Shown in pieces: positions 45,149 to 54,180 of a stretch of DNA of 64,000 nt. Source of the DNA: Telmatospirillum sp. J64-1 (GTDB taxonomy: Bacteria; Pseudomonadota; Alphaproteobacteria; Rhodospirillales; Magnetospirillaceae); the NCBI RefSeq assembly GCF_006980715.1, contig NZ_SBHN01000014.1:62001-126000 (forward strand). The letters run 5' to 3'. Below the pieces are notes generated by a model. The model had not been told where the DNA came from, did not search any database, and saw only the letters and a list, made by a program, of their open reading frames with translations. The position numbers were made by a program, and so were the translations under genes. Each line of letters opens with the position of its first letter. Position 1 is the stretch's first letter.

Positions 45149-45916
45149 TCATCCCTCCGCCCGGCGCGGCCTCAGCACATGGTCGTGATCGGCGGCATAG
45201 AGCCGGGAATCGGTGAAATCCTCCGAGGCCAGCACGCGGCCCACCAGGATCAGGGCGGTGCGGGTCAGCTTGGCCGCCTTGACCTTGTCGCGGATGTCGC
45301 GAAGCGTGCCGCGCAGGATCATCTGGTCGGGCCAACTGGCGCGATAGGCCACCACCACCGGACAGTCCTCGCCGTAGAGCGGCGTCAATTCCCGCACGAC
45401 ATGGGCCAGGTTGTTGACCGACAGGTGGATCGCCAGCGTGGCGCCGCTGCGGCCGAGGGTCGCCAGATCCTCGCCTTCGGGCATGGACGAGGCGCGCACG
45501 GCGGTGCGGGTCAGGATGATGGTCTGGCTGATGTCGGGAAGCGTGAGTTCGCTGTTGATGGCGGCGGCGGCGGCGGCGAAGGCGGGCACGCCCGGCGTCA
45601 CGTCATAGGGAATGCCCATCTGGTCCAAACGGCGCATCTGCTCGGCGATGGCGCCATAGATGGAAGGATCGCCGGAATGGACGCGGGCGACATCCTGGCC
45701 CTTGGCATGGGCTTGGCGGATTTCCTCGACGATCTCGTCCAGGTTCAGCGGCGCGGTGTCGATCACCCGCGCCCCGTCCGGGGCGGCGGCGACGATTTCG
45801 GCCGGAACCAGCGAGCCCGCATAGAGGCAGACCGGGCAGGAACGGATCAGGTTGAGGCCGCGCAGGGTGATCAGGTCGGGGGCGCCCGGACCGGCGCCGA
45901 TGAAATGAACGGTCAT
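45149..45916 (-). CDS. cobM: Precorrin-4 C11-methyltransferase (CbiF/CobM)
   Basis: CobM methylates C11 of precorrin-4 (or its cobalt form) in corrin ring synthesis. The 255-residue protein is a tetrapyrrole methylase with [20 protein letters not shown] at the N-terminus, the cofactor loop [14 protein letters not shown] near 82-95, and [20 protein letters not shown] near 112-131. ATG 45916 is chosen; the longer in-frame reading runs through the promoter region of the sigma operon. It is separated from the main cob operon by about 2.7 kb and faces away from it. Confidence 0.95.
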   Translation of the reverse strand: MTVHFIGAGPGAPDLITLRGLNLIRSCPVCLYAGSLVPAEIVAAAPDGARVIDTAPLNLDEIVEEIRQAHAKGQDVARVHSGDPSIYGAIAEQMRRLDQMGIPYDVTPGVPAFAAAAAAINSELTLPDISQTIILTRTAVRASSMPEGEDLATLGRSGATLAIHLSVNNLAHVVRELTPLYGEDCPVVVAYRASWPDQMILRGTLRDIRDKVKAAKLTRTALILVGRVLASEDFTDSRLYAADHDHVLRPRRAEG

Positions 45917-46076
45917 GTCGTCCCGTCTGGAAAAGCTGAAATCCGGGAACTCAGCGGAAATTGGGCGGCAGCATAGCGTCTCCTTCCCCATCAGGCCAGG
46001 GGACAACACTCCTTTCGCACCGCAACAAGCTTTATGAACAGCGGAACAAACTGGGTGTCGTGCGCATTTCTCTTCT

Positions 46077-46099
46077 GGAACCGCCATGTGGCCGGTTCC
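46077..46099. promoter_or_regulatory. Inverted repeat upstream of the secreted-protein/sigma operon
   Basis: GGAACCG (46077-46083) and CGGTTCC (46093-46099) form a palindrome with a nine-base centre, 34 bases before the start of the secreted-protein gene. GGAAC is also found at 46043-46047 and is reminiscent of ECF sigma -35 elements. It is either an operator, a hairpin or an ECF promoter part; no clear -10 element is seen. Confidence 0.4.
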
Positions 46100-46132
46100 T
46101 GGCAGAACCGCGATTAAAAGGAGCGACACCCG

Positions 46133-46480
46133 ATGAAAGCGTTCGCCACCTTCGCCGTCAGCCTGTTCATGCTGGCCGCCTCTCCTTTGGCCGTGCAGGC
46201 CCAGGAAGGAGAGATGCAGGCCGCGCAGCCCCAGGCTGGGCAGCAACAGACCGGCCAGCAGAATGGAACATTCGACATCGTCGCGGGCGACCGTGATACC
46301 GCCTGGCGCATCAACCGCCAGACCGGCGAGGTGATGGTCTGCCGGGTCAACCCGGTGGCCGTGGATACGGTCAGCGCTCTCTGCGCTCCGGCCCAGCAGG
46401 TCGCCGGCGCCGCGCCCGAACTGGGCGGCATGGGGGGCCTCGGGGGAGAAGAAGCCGCGGAAGGTGGCCCGCCCCAATGA
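46133..46480 (+). CDS. Small secreted protein upstream of the sigma factor
   Basis: The 115-residue protein has a signal peptide (cleaved near VQAQ-EG, residue 24), then a Gln/Ala-rich linker. A short conserved core follows, [20 protein letters not shown] followed by VMVCRVNPV, in which Trp, Thr-Gly-Glu and two cysteines (46-90) stand out. The tail is Gly/Glu rich. Similar TAWR..TGEV..C cores occur in periplasmic alphaproteobacterial proteins, but I cannot name the family. AAAAGGAG precedes the start. The stop overlaps the sigma gene start as ATGA. Confidence 0.75.
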   Translation: MKAFATFAVSLFMLAASPLAVQAQEGEMQAAQPQAGQQQTGQQNGTFDIVAGDRDTAWRINRQTGEVMVCRVNPVAVDTVSALCAPAQQVAGAAPELGGMGGLGGEEAAEGGPPQ

Positions 46481-47109
46481 ATCCCAGGCAGGAGCAGCAG
46501 GCCCCAGAGAACATGGCAGGGAGACCAGACCCCATGGACGATACCAAGTGGCTTATTGCCCGCGAGTTGCCCCGTCTGCGACGCTATGCACGGGCGTTGC
46601 GCAACGATTCGGGAGCTGACGACTTGGTGCAGGACTGCCTGGAACGGGCATTGCGCAAGCACGAGCTTTGGCGGCGCGGCAGCAACATCCGCGCCTGGCT
46701 CTTCCGCATTCTCTACAACGTCCATCTGAGCACGCTGCGCAGCGCCAAGCGTTCGCCCTATACGGTGCCGCTGGAAGATGTGGAAACCGCTTCTTCCCTG
46801 AGCGAGCGGGGCGGGCAGGTGGCGCATATGGAGCTGAAGGAATTGTCGCGTGCCTTGAGCGATCTGCCGCGCGAGCAGCGCGAGGTGATCACCCTGGTGG
46901 CGATGGAAGGGCTGCGCTACGACGAAGCCGCCGAAATCTTGGGAATTTCCATGGGGACCGTGCGGTCCCGTCTGTCGCGGGGGAGAGCCGCCCTGCGTGA
47001 CAGTGTGTCCAATGCACTGCGGGAAGAAGCCTCGGCCGACGGGGTGGCGGACCGCAATGCGGTCGTGGCCAGCACTCCGTCCGTGCCACGCCTTCGGAGG
47101 GTGAAATGA
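46477..47109 (+). CDS. ECF-type RNA polymerase sigma factor
   Basis: This is a 210-residue sigma-70-family protein with regions 2 and 4 only. Region 2 (about 25-90) includes [20 protein letters not shown] and [18 protein letters not shown]. Region 4 (about 125-175) includes [20 protein letters not shown] followed by [22 protein letters not shown]-terminal extension of about 30 residues follows. Starts at 46477, 46513 or 46534 are possible; the first overlaps the upstream stop. The next gene encodes an anti-sigma-like protein, so this is an autonomous ECF unit. The signal it answers is not known. Confidence 0.93.
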   Translation: MNPRQEQQAPENMAGRPDPMDDTKWLIARELPRLRRYARALRNDSGADDLVQDCLERALRKHELWRRGSNIRAWLFRILYNVHLSTLRSAKRSPYTVPLEDVETASSLSERGGQVAHMELKELSRALSDLPREQREVITLVAMEGLRYDEAAEILGISMGTVRSRLSRGRAALRDSVSNALREEASADGVADRNAVVASTPSVPRLRRVK

Positions 47110-47990
47110 CGTCCGCCGACGAGGTGATCACAGAACTCGATCTTCTTGCCTATGTGGATGGGCATCTGGACCCGGCCCGGCGCCGCAGCGTCGAGGCCTA
47201 TCTGGAGCGCAATCCCGAAGCGGCGCGCCGGGTCGCGCTGGACTTGGCCATCAAGGATGGCATCCGTCAGCTTTTCGAGAGGCGCTACCAGGAAGAGCCG
47301 CCCGCAAGGCTGACCGCCATTCTCGATCCCAAGCCCCGTCAGCCGCGCGCCTTCCATCCCATGCCGCGCGTGGCGGCGGGACTCGGGCTTATGGTGCTGG
47401 CCGGCGGGCTGGGTTTCGCCGCCGGCCAGCACCAGAGCCAGCCCGATCTGGCGTCCATGCTGGCGCAGAACAGCAACAATGTCAGCCAAGCCCATCTGAC
47501 GACGGTGGCGAATAACGGCAACGGCACGATGGAACCGGTGGCATGGCTGGCCGAAAGGGTGCGCCCCGCCGAGAATCCGCCCCGGCTGGATGCGGTCGGT
47601 TTCCAGCTGGTCGGCCAGGGATTGGTGGGTAATCCCGCCCGTCCGGCGGTGCAGCTGACCTATACCGACAAGCAGGGACGGCAGGTCGAACTCTTCCTCC
47701 AGGCCCGCTGGGAACGCAGCGAACCGCAATTCCGCTTCCATGAATCCGGCGGGCGCGGCTTGCTGTACTGGACCAACGGCCCGCTGGTCTTCGCCATGAC
47801 CGGCGACATTCCGCCCGACGAGTTGCGGGGCCTGGCCCAGGTCATCGACCAGGGCAGCGATCCCGAGGCCGCCGGGGTCAGCGAGCATGTCGTGATGGTG
47901 CCTCCGGAAGCCTTCGTCGGTGCCGGAACGGACGAGGATGCCGAAGCCAAGCGAGCCATCCTGCCCGTGGTGTCGGGAGCGCTGCGCTAA
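47106..47990 (+). CDS. Membrane-anchored anti-sigma factor-like protein
   Basis: The 294-residue product begins with a short cytoplasmic helical domain (about 1-60) of the anti-sigma type (ELDLLAYVDGHLDPARRRSV, NPEAARRV). It lacks the histidine-cysteine zinc motif of classical ZAS domains. A single membrane helix (about 88-107) leads to a periplasmic domain (about 130-290) with FQLVGQGLVGNPARPAVQLTY and FHESGGRGLLYW. The protein would hold the sigma factor until a periplasmic signal arrives. The start overlaps the sigma stop (ATGA). Confidence 0.88.
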   Translation: MTSADEVITELDLLAYVDGHLDPARRRSVEAYLERNPEAARRVALDLAIKDGIRQLFERRYQEEPPARLTAILDPKPRQPRAFHPMPRVAAGLGLMVLAGGLGFAAGQHQSQPDLASMLAQNSNNVSQAHLTTVANNGNGTMEPVAWLAERVRPAENPPRLDAVGFQLVGQGLVGNPARPAVQLTYTDKQGRQVELFLQARWERSEPQFRFHESGGRGLLYWTNGPLVFAMTGDIPPDELRGLAQVIDQGSDPEAAGVSEHVVMVPPEAFVGAGTDEDAEAKRAILPVVSGALR

Positions 47991-48146
47991 AGACTGCGGC
48001 AGATGATGCCGGGCAGGATGTTGTCCTGCTGCCGCAAGGAGGTCCGCCTCCCGACGACCGATATGGTATTTACGCGCAATTTATTGTTTTATTCTTGTTC
48101 GACTTCTCGTTTTCCAGGAAGGAAAAGACCCTTCCGTGACGCTCGC

Positions 48147-48650
48147 ATGATCCTGCGCCCCGCCACTCTTGCCGATTTGCCGCTCCTGCGTTCCTGGGAC
48201 GGCAAGCCGCATGTCCGTGCCGCCACGGGCGATGACGGCGCGATGGAATGGGAAACCGAATTGCCGCGTCATCCGCCATGGCGGGAATTGCTGATCGGCG
48301 AGGCGGATGGCCGGGCCATCGGCGTGATGCAGATCATCGATCCCGCCCGCGAGGAGACGGGATATTGGGGCACGGCGGAGGACGGCCTGCGCGCCATCGA
48401 TCTGTGGATCGGCGAGGAAGCCGATCTCGGGCGCGGCCATGGGACGCGGATGATGCGCCTCGCCTTGCAACGCTGCTTCTCTGATCCGGCGGTGAAGGCC
48501 GTCCTGGTCGATCCGCTCGTCCGCAACACCGGGGCGCACCGCTTCTATGAACGGCTGGGGTTCCGGTGCGTCGAGCGCCGTCTGTTCGGCAGCGACGATT
48601 GCTATGTCTATCGTCTTGAGCGGGCGGTCTGGCTGCCAGAAGGCGGCTAG
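48147..48650 (+). CDS. GNAT-family N-acetyltransferase (AAC(6')-like)
   Basis: The 167-residue enzyme has a single acetyltransferase domain. It begins MILRPATLADLPLLRSWDGKPHV and has the acetyl-CoA-binding sequence LGRGHGTRMMRLALQRCF near residues 95-112. The NTGAHRFYERLGFRCVERR motif follows near 130-148. The arrangement resembles aminoglycoside 6'-acetyltransferase-type and RimI-like proteins; the substrate is not predictable. ATG 48147 is chosen over a distant in-frame ATG at 48003. The stop is shared as CTAG with the convergent cob operon. Confidence 0.88.
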   Translation: MILRPATLADLPLLRSWDGKPHVRAATGDDGAMEWETELPRHPPWRELLIGEADGRAIGVMQIIDPAREETGYWGTAEDGLRAIDLWIGEEADLGRGHGTRMMRLALQRCFSDPAVKAVLVDPLVRNTGAHRFYERLGFRCVERRLFGSDDCYVYRLERAVWLPEGG

Positions 48651-50461
48651 CCCTTCACTTTCACCTTCATCTTCCCGCCATAGCCGCGCGGCGTATAGAC
48701 GTGGCGTTGCACGCCGCGCTTGACGGCGCGGGTCTCGCTGTTGCCGACCAGGACCAGGGTCAGCATGTCGGCCATGTCGGGCGTCAACTCGGCCAGCGGC
48801 ACGGTTTCGACGCTTTCGCCGGGACGGCCCAGGTTGCGCGCCAGGATGACCGGCGTGGTGCCGGGGCGGCCGGTCAGCAGGATGTCGCGGGCGATGGTCA
48901 GTTGCTCGCGGCGGCGTTTCGAGACGGGATTGTAGAAAGCGACGACGAAATCCCCCTCGGCGGCGGCTTTCAGGCGCTTCTCGATGACCTCCCACGGTGT
49001 CAGCAGGTTGGACAGCGAGATGGTGCAGAAATCGTGGTTGATCGGTGCCCCGGCCCGCGCGGCGGCGGCCTGGATGGCGGAAATGCCGGGGCAGACCTGC
49101 ACCTCGACGCGGTTCCAGTCGGGACGGTCGGCGCGGTCGAGCAATTCCATCACCAGCGTCGCCAGGGCATAAATTCCGGCATCGCCGGAACAGACCAGGG
49201 CGACGGTCTTGCCCTGGGCGGCAAGCTCAAGGGCGATGCGGGCGCGGTCCTCTTCCTCGCCCAGGGCGCTTTCATGGCGCGGCTTGCCTGCGGCAGCTTC
49301 GCCCAGCAGGTCGAGATAGAGGCCGTAGCCGACCAGATCCTCGGCCTCGGCGACGGCGCGGCTGGCTTCGGGGGTGCGCCAGTCGTCGTTGCCGGGCCCG
49401 ATGCCGACGACGAACAGCTTGCCGCGTGCGCGTCCCACCGTGGCGGGCTGGATGTCGTGATCGGCTTTGGCGATGGCGCAAGTGGCGCGGCGGGCCTTGA
49501 CCTTGGCGACGATGAGTTCCGCACCGGGACCGGCAGCGGCCAGGGCGGCGCCCTCGGAGACGCCATGGCAGCCGGTCTCGCGGAACACGACGTCGGACGG
49601 CGTCGCGAGCCTGGGGGCCTGCGCCTCCAATTCCTCGGCGGTGAAGAAACGGGCGGGCACGTCCAGGGCTTTGGCCAAAGCATGGACGGCGGCCTCGTCG
49701 GCCTTCAGGTCCAGCGAGGCGACGCAGGCCACGGCCTGGGGCGACAGGCCCCGCACCGCCAGGGTCTCACGCACCAGGGCCAGGAGTTCTTCGGCAGGCG
49801 TGTCGCGCTCGCAACCCACGCCCAGCACCAGGCGGGGCGGATGCATCACCAGCTCGCCCGCCGAACCGGCGAGGTCGCGCAGGGTGACGCGGATGCCGTA
49901 TTCGCCGCTTTCGGCGAAAGGAATGGCCGAAGCGCGCAGCCAGTCCGCCGCGCCGGTTTCGTCGTCCAGGGTCACCTTTTGTCCCGCCAGCAGGGCGGAC
50001 ACCACGGTCTTGGCCGTCTGCGGGTTCGAGATGCGCCAGCCCGGCGGCGGTTCGTCCAGCGCGGCGCCGAAAGCCAGATCACCCGCCGTCGTCACGGCGG
50101 CGAAGCCCTGCGTGGCCTGGGCGATCAGGCGCGCCAGTTCATTGGCGCCGTGATGACCGCCCAGCAGCGGCACGGCAGAGGAGCCGTCCAGGGCCACGGC
50201 GACGACCGGCGGCTCGGACCATTTGTCGTCCAGCACCTTGGCAAGCGCGCGGATCAGGATACCGGCGGCGCAGACGCCGATGATCGGGCGCTCCTGCTGG
50301 AACAGCTCGCGCAGATGGCGCTTGGTCTTTCCGAATCCCTGGTCCACGTCCCGGACGCGGCCTTCCAGGCCATGGATTTCGGCGGCGGGCAGGGCGGCCT
50401 GGATGCGGCGGGCGACGGGCAGGGCGGCGTCGCTCAGGACGATGATGGCGGGGCTGGTCAC
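48647..50461 (-). CDS. cobJ: CbiG-CobJ (CbiH) fusion, cobalamin ring contraction
   Basis: This fusion protein of 604 residues joins two enzymes of corrin synthesis. The N-terminal part (about 1-205) is CbiG-like (VCAAGILIRALA and LLGGHHGANELARLIA), followed by a CobE/CbiG C-terminal domain (about 213-335, VLGVGCERDTPAEELL and ETGCHGVSEGAALAAAGPGA). The C-terminal part (about 345-590) is the precorrin-3B C17-methyltransferase (FVVGIGPGNDDWRTPEA, LVCSGDAGIYALATL and VCPGISAIQAAAARAG). CbiG points to the oxygen-independent route. GTG 50461 overlaps the cobI stop (GTGA). Confidence 0.94.
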   Translation of the reverse strand: MTSPAIIVLSDAALPVARRIQAALPAAEIHGLEGRVRDVDQGFGKTKRHLRELFQQERPIIGVCAAGILIRALAKVLDDKWSEPPVVAVALDGSSAVPLLGGHHGANELARLIAQATQGFAAVTTAGDLAFGAALDEPPPGWRISNPQTAKTVVSALLAGQKVTLDDETGAADWLRASAIPFAESGEYGIRVTLRDLAGSAGELVMHPPRLVLGVGCERDTPAEELLALVRETLAVRGLSPQAVACVASLDLKADEAAVHALAKALDVPARFFTAEELEAQAPRLATPSDVVFRETGCHGVSEGAALAAAGPGAELIVAKVKARRATCAIAKADHDIQPATVGRARGKLFVVGIGPGNDDWRTPEASRAVAEAEDLVGYGLYLDLLGEAAAGKPRHESALGEEEDRARIALELAAQGKTVALVCSGDAGIYALATLVMELLDRADRPDWNRVEVQVCPGISAIQAAAARAGAPINHDFCTISLSNLLTPWEVIEKRLKAAAEGDFVVAFYNPVSKRRREQLTIARDILLTGRPGTTPVILARNLGRPGESVETVPLAELTPDMADMLTLVLVGNSETRAVKRGVQRHVYTPRGYGGKMKVKVKG

Positions 50462-51159
50462 GGGACCGCGCTCCTCTTGGAGATCAGGATGATGGAGAAA
50501 TAGGGGGCGCCCGAGGCGCGGGCCTCGGCCAGGGACAGGATGCGCTGGGCGGGCAGGCCGACGCGCTCGATATAGCGGGCCTTTTCCGACAGGCCCAGGC
50601 GGTCGAGCAGGTCGAGGATCCTGGGCAGATGGCGTCCCAGCTTCATGATGGCGGCGGCATCTGCGCTGTCCAGCAGCCCGGCAATTTCTTCCTCGGGCCG
50701 TGTGGCGGGGATCACCGCCAAAGCGTCGTTGCGCGCGGTCAGGGGCAGGCCGAGTTCGGCCGAGGCCGCCATGACCGAGGACACGCCCGGCACCACCTGT
50801 ACCGGAAAGCGCCCGGACAGGCGGTTATAGAGATACTGGAAGGAGCCGAAGAAGAAGGGGTCGCCCTCGCACAAAACGGCGACGTCGCGGCCCGCCGCCA
50901 GTTCCTCGGCGATGGCCTGGGCGCCCTGGTCATAGGCGGCATCGGCGGCGCCGGGGGCGGGATCGAAGCTCATGGGCAGGACGATCTCGCGCTGCTGGCC
51001 GGTCAGATGTTCCGCCACGATGCCGCGCGCCATGCTCTCGCCGCTCATCCCGGCCAGATAGGCCAGGGTCGGGCAGGATTTCAGGAGACGCAGGGCCTTC
51101 AGCGTCAGCAATTCGGGATCGCCGGGACCGACTCCCAGGCCGTAAAGGGTCCCGCTCAC
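50458..51159 (-). CDS. cobI: Precorrin-2 C20-methyltransferase (CbiL/CobI)
   Basis: CobI methylates C20 of (cobalt-)precorrin-2. The 233-residue tetrapyrrole methylase begins LYGLGVGPGDPELLTLKALR. It has the loop AVLCEGDPFFFGSFQYLYNR near 91-110 and VVPGVSSVMAASAELGLPLT near 121-140. GTG 51159 overlaps the cobL stop, and its own stop overlaps the cobJ start, so the gene is in the middle of a tight four-gene operon. Confidence 0.95.
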   Translation of the reverse strand: MSGTLYGLGVGPGDPELLTLKALRLLKSCPTLAYLAGMSGESMARGIVAEHLTGQQREIVLPMSFDPAPGAADAAYDQGAQAIAEELAAGRDVAVLCEGDPFFFGSFQYLYNRLSGRFPVQVVPGVSSVMAASAELGLPLTARNDALAVIPATRPEEEIAGLLDSADAAAIMKLGRHLPRILDLLDRLGLSEKARYIERVGLPAQRILSLAEARASGAPYFSIILISKRSAVP

Positions 51160-52355
51160 GGCTTTTCCCCGTGATATTGGGTGACGGGCCGCAGCGGCGC
51201 CCAGCCCTGGAAGCCGCCGGTTTGTTTCAGTCTCGAAACGGAAAGCCGGGTGAGGTCGCCGCCCTGGGCTTGATGCCAGGACAGCAGCGCCGCCTCGCCC
51301 TGGACCGTCACCGCATTGGCGACCAGCCGTCCGCCGGGTTTCAGCGCGTTCCAGCAGGCCTCCAGCAGGCCGGGGACGGAGACGCCGCCGCCGACGAAGA
51401 CGGCATCGGGCGCCTCGCCGAGATCCGCCAGGGCGCCGGGTGCCTCGCCCGGGATGATGGACAGGCCGGGAACACCCAGATTGGCGGCATTGCAGGCCAT
51501 GACGCGGAGGCGGTTGGAATCTTTCTCCAGCGCCACGGCCCTGCCGCCGGCGCGCATCCATTCGATGGCGATCGAGCCGCTGCCCGCGCCGATATCCCAC
51601 AGAAGCTCGCCCGGCCGCGGGGCCAGGGTGGACATCGTTACGGCGCGGATCTCCCGCTTGGTCAACTGCCCGTCATGCTCGAAGGCTTCGTCGGGCAGGC
51701 CGCCGATGCGGGACGGTGCCCTGCTGCCCGGTGCGGCACGGCATTCCACCGCCACCAGGTTGAGGTCGGCGGAGCGGGCATCCCAGGAGGAAGCGGGGGC
51801 GGACAGCACGCTCTGGCGTTCGCCGCCCAGATGTTCCAGCACCGTCATCAGGCTCGGCCCGAAGCCGCGCTTGCGCAGAAGATCGGCGATGCGGTCGGGC
51901 GACCGTCCGTTCTCCGACAGGATCAGCAGCTTCGCGCCGGGGAACAGATGCAGCGCCAGGGCCTCCACCGGCCGCCCATGGACGGTCAGGCAAAGGCAAT
52001 CCTGCAACGGCCAGCCCAGCCGCGCCGCCGCTAGGCTGAAGGCGCCGGGATGGGGCAGGACCAGCATTTCCTCGGGCTCGAAATGCCGCGTCAGGGTGGC
52101 GCCGATGCCGAACCACATGGGATCGCCGCTGGCCAGCACGCAGACCCGGCGGCCGCGCATCGCCTTCAGCCGCTCGATGCCTTGGGCGAAGGGCGAGGGC
52201 CATTCCACCCGCTCCGCCATGCCCGGGGGCAGCATCGCCAGATGGCGGGCGCCGCCGAAGACGGTTTCGGCCCCGTCCAGCAGCCGCCGGGCCGCGTCGG
52301 AGAGGCCGTTCAAGCCGTCCTCGCCGATGCCGATGACGGTCAGCCAGCTACTCAT
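51156..52355 (-). CDS. cobL: Precorrin-6Y C5,15-methyltransferase (CbiE-CbiT fusion, CobL)
   Basis: CobL is a natural fusion that methylates C5 and C15 and decarboxylates. The 399-residue product has an N-terminal CbiE tetrapyrrole-methylase domain (about 1-200; LTVIGIGEDGLNGLSDAARR and VLASGDPMWFGIGATL). The C-terminal CbiT class I methyltransferase domain (about 215-399) has the AdoMet loop LLWDIGAGSGSIAIEW and the start REIRAVTMSTLAPRPGE. ATG 52355 overlaps the cobH stop by four bases. Confidence 0.95.
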   Translation of the reverse strand: MSSWLTVIGIGEDGLNGLSDAARRLLDGAETVFGGARHLAMLPPGMAERVEWPSPFAQGIERLKAMRGRRVCVLASGDPMWFGIGATLTRHFEPEEMLVLPHPGAFSLAAARLGWPLQDCLCLTVHGRPVEALALHLFPGAKLLILSENGRSPDRIADLLRKRGFGPSLMTVLEHLGGERQSVLSAPASSWDARSADLNLVAVECRAAPGSRAPSRIGGLPDEAFEHDGQLTKREIRAVTMSTLAPRPGELLWDIGAGSGSIAIEWMRAGGRAVALEKDSNRLRVMACNAANLGVPGLSIIPGEAPGALADLGEAPDAVFVGGGVSVPGLLEACWNALKPGGRLVANAVTVQGEAALLSWHQAQGGDLTRLSVSRLKQTGGFQGWAPLRPVTQYHGEKP

Positions 52356-52984
52356 GGTGCGGCGCGCTCGCTGGCGGCCAGGGCATTGACGGCGGCGGCT
52401 GCCATGGCCGAGCCGCCGCGCCGTCCGCGCAGGGTGACGAAGGGGCATCCCCAATCGCCGTCGGCCAGGGCATCCTTGGATTCGGCGGCGCCGACGAAGC
52501 CGACGGGGAAGCCCAGGATCAGCGCCGGGCGTGGCCCGCCGGAACGGATCAGCTCCAGCAGGTGGAACAGGGCGGTGGGGGCGTTGCCGATGGCGACCAC
52601 CGCGCCCGCCAGATGGGGCCGCCACAGGTCGACGGCCGCCGCCGAGCGCGTGGTGCCGGAACGGGCGGCCATTTCCGCGACCTGGGAATCGTTCAGGGTG
52701 CAGATCACCGGATTGGTGCGCGGCAAACGGCGGCGGATGATGCCGTGCGACACCATTTCCGCATCGACCAGGATCGGCGCCCCGGCGGCCAGGGCGGCGC
52801 GCCCGGCCGCTCCGGCCCCGTCGCTGAAGGCCAGGTCGGCGGCGAGGTCGGTCATGCCGCAGGCATGGATGACCCGCACCGCCAGGGCTTCCAGATCCGC
52901 CGGGATGCGATCCAGCGCCGCTTCCCGCCTTATGGTGGCGAAGGATTCGGCATAGATGGCATCCGGGTCGCGCAGATACTCCAT
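52352..52984 (-). CDS. cobH: Precorrin-8X methylmutase (CbiC/CobH)
   Basis: CobH moves the C11 methyl to C12, giving hydrogenobyrinic or cobyrinic acid. The 210-residue protein has the catalytic VIHACGMTDLAADLAFSDGA (with the active-site histidine) near 39-58, the ILVDAEMVSHGIIRRRLP stretch near 70-88, and LGFPVGFVGAAESKDAL near 153-169. ATG 52984 is chosen; a GTG one codon upstream is also possible. Its stop overlaps the cobL start, and cbiX ends nine bases upstream. Confidence 0.95.
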   Translation of the reverse strand: MEYLRDPDAIYAESFATIRREAALDRIPADLEALAVRVIHACGMTDLAADLAFSDGAGAAGRAALAAGAPILVDAEMVSHGIIRRRLPRTNPVICTLNDSQVAEMAARSGTTRSAAAVDLWRPHLAGAVVAIGNAPTALFHLLELIRSGGPRPALILGFPVGFVGAAESKDALADGDWGCPFVTLRGRRGGSAMAAAAVNALAASERAAP

Positions 52985-52993
52985 CACGCCGCC

Positions 52994-53959
52994 TCAGTCG
53001 TGATGATGGTGGTGATGCCCATGGCCGTGATGGTGGTGGCCGTGATCATGATGATGATCGTGGTGGTGATGGTCCGCGTCGGTGCCGACGCCGCGCACAT
53101 GGTGATGATGACCGGCCTGCACCGCGCCGACCGCCGATTCATAGCCCACCACCTGTTCGCGGTATTTGCAGAGCTGGCAGTTCATGGCGTTCTGGCCAAC
53201 CAGGATGTCGTTCACGCGCTCGACGAAGCTGTCGATCACCAAAGGATGATCGCGCAGATAGGCGGCCTTGACGAAATGCACATCGGGATAGCGGGCGGCG
53301 GCTTCGTCGGTCCAGTCGTAGATGCGCTTGACCAGGATGCCGGTGAACAGGAAATAGGGGAAGACGACGATGCGCTTGAAGCCCAGGCGCACGGCGCGGT
53401 CCAGCGCCGCATCCACCAGCGGCGTGGTGACGCCGGAAAAGGCCACTTCGGCCCAGCCGAAGCCCATGCCTTCCCACAGCATGCGGGCGACCTTGGCGAT
53501 GTTGGAATTGCTGTCGGGATCGTTGGTGCCGCGTCCGACGACCACCAGCAGGGTGTCCTTGCGCGCGATGGCGGTCTCGTCGGCTTCGGCCAGGGCCTCC
53601 TCGATGCGGGCGGCGGATGCCTTCAGCAACTTGGGATCGATGCCCAGTTCGCGGCCGAACTGGATGTCGATGCCGGGATTCTCGGCGGCGAAGCTGTTGA
53701 TCTCCCAGGGCAGGTCGTTCTTCACATGACCGGCGGCGAACAGCATGCCGGGCACGGCGAGAATGCGCTCGCAGCCCTTTTCCTTCAGCTTTTCAAGGCC
53801 GTCGCGGATGATCGGGCGGGCGAATTCCAGATAGCCGCTTTCCACGTCATATTGCGGCAGGCGTGCCGTCAGATGCCGGGCCAGCAGGCCGAATTCCTCG
53901 ATCGCTTCCACATCGCGGCTGCCGTGGCCGCAGATCATCACACCGGTCTTGAGCGTCAT
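52994..53959 (-). CDS. cbiX: Sirohydrochlorin cobaltochelatase CbiX, long form with Fe-S motif and histidine tail
   Basis: CbiX inserts cobalt into sirohydrochlorin at the start of the oxygen-independent cobalamin route. The 321-residue product has the two CbiX halves; the first opens VMICGHGSRDVEAIEEFGLL (with the catalytic-type histidine) and contains AVPGMLFAAGHVKNDLPWEI. The second opens LLVVVGRGTNDPDSNSNIAK. A Met-x-Cys-x-x-Cys motif (MNCQLC near residue 264) and a histidine-rich tail (about 287-320) follow. This combination was described for the Bacillus megaterium enzyme. I chose ATG 53959. It is the first gene of the cob operon. Confidence 0.94.
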   Translation of the reverse strand: MTLKTGVMICGHGSRDVEAIEEFGLLARHLTARLPQYDVESGYLEFARPIIRDGLEKLKEKGCERILAVPGMLFAAGHVKNDLPWEINSFAAENPGIDIQFGRELGIDPKLLKASAARIEEALAEADETAIARKDTLLVVVGRGTNDPDSNSNIAKVARMLWEGMGFGWAEVAFSGVTTPLVDAALDRAVRLGFKRIVVFPYFLFTGILVKRIYDWTDEAAARYPDVHFVKAAYLRDHPLVIDSFVERVNDILVGQNAMNCQLCKYREQVVGYESAVGAVQAGHHHHVRGVGTDADHHHHDHHHDHGHHHHGHGHHHHHHD

Positions 53960-54180
53960 CGCTTGGTCCTTGCCTTCGAGCGTTGCAGGGCGCGGGCCGG
54001 GGCCCGCACCGGACGGGTCGCCTGGTCCCAGCCTCCGGGTGCCCGTCACGGAAGCTGGACTATAGAAGCAGAGGGAAAGACTGTCAGGGCTTTTCTCGCC
54101 AGGGGCATTCCCTTGCGGTGCGGCGCGTCTTGCTGCTAAAGACGGCTGCCGTTTGTCCTGCAGACCGGGAAATCCCCCCT

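Noticed and set aside
48701-50503. Plus-strand frame of 600 residues opposite the CbiG-CobJ gene
   Set aside because: Shadow of a gene with strong motifs; no recognisable domain.
53960-54180. Cobalamin riboswitch before the cbiX operon
   Set aside because: I could not find the conserved B12 box or the expected helices by eye. A covariance search would be decisive.
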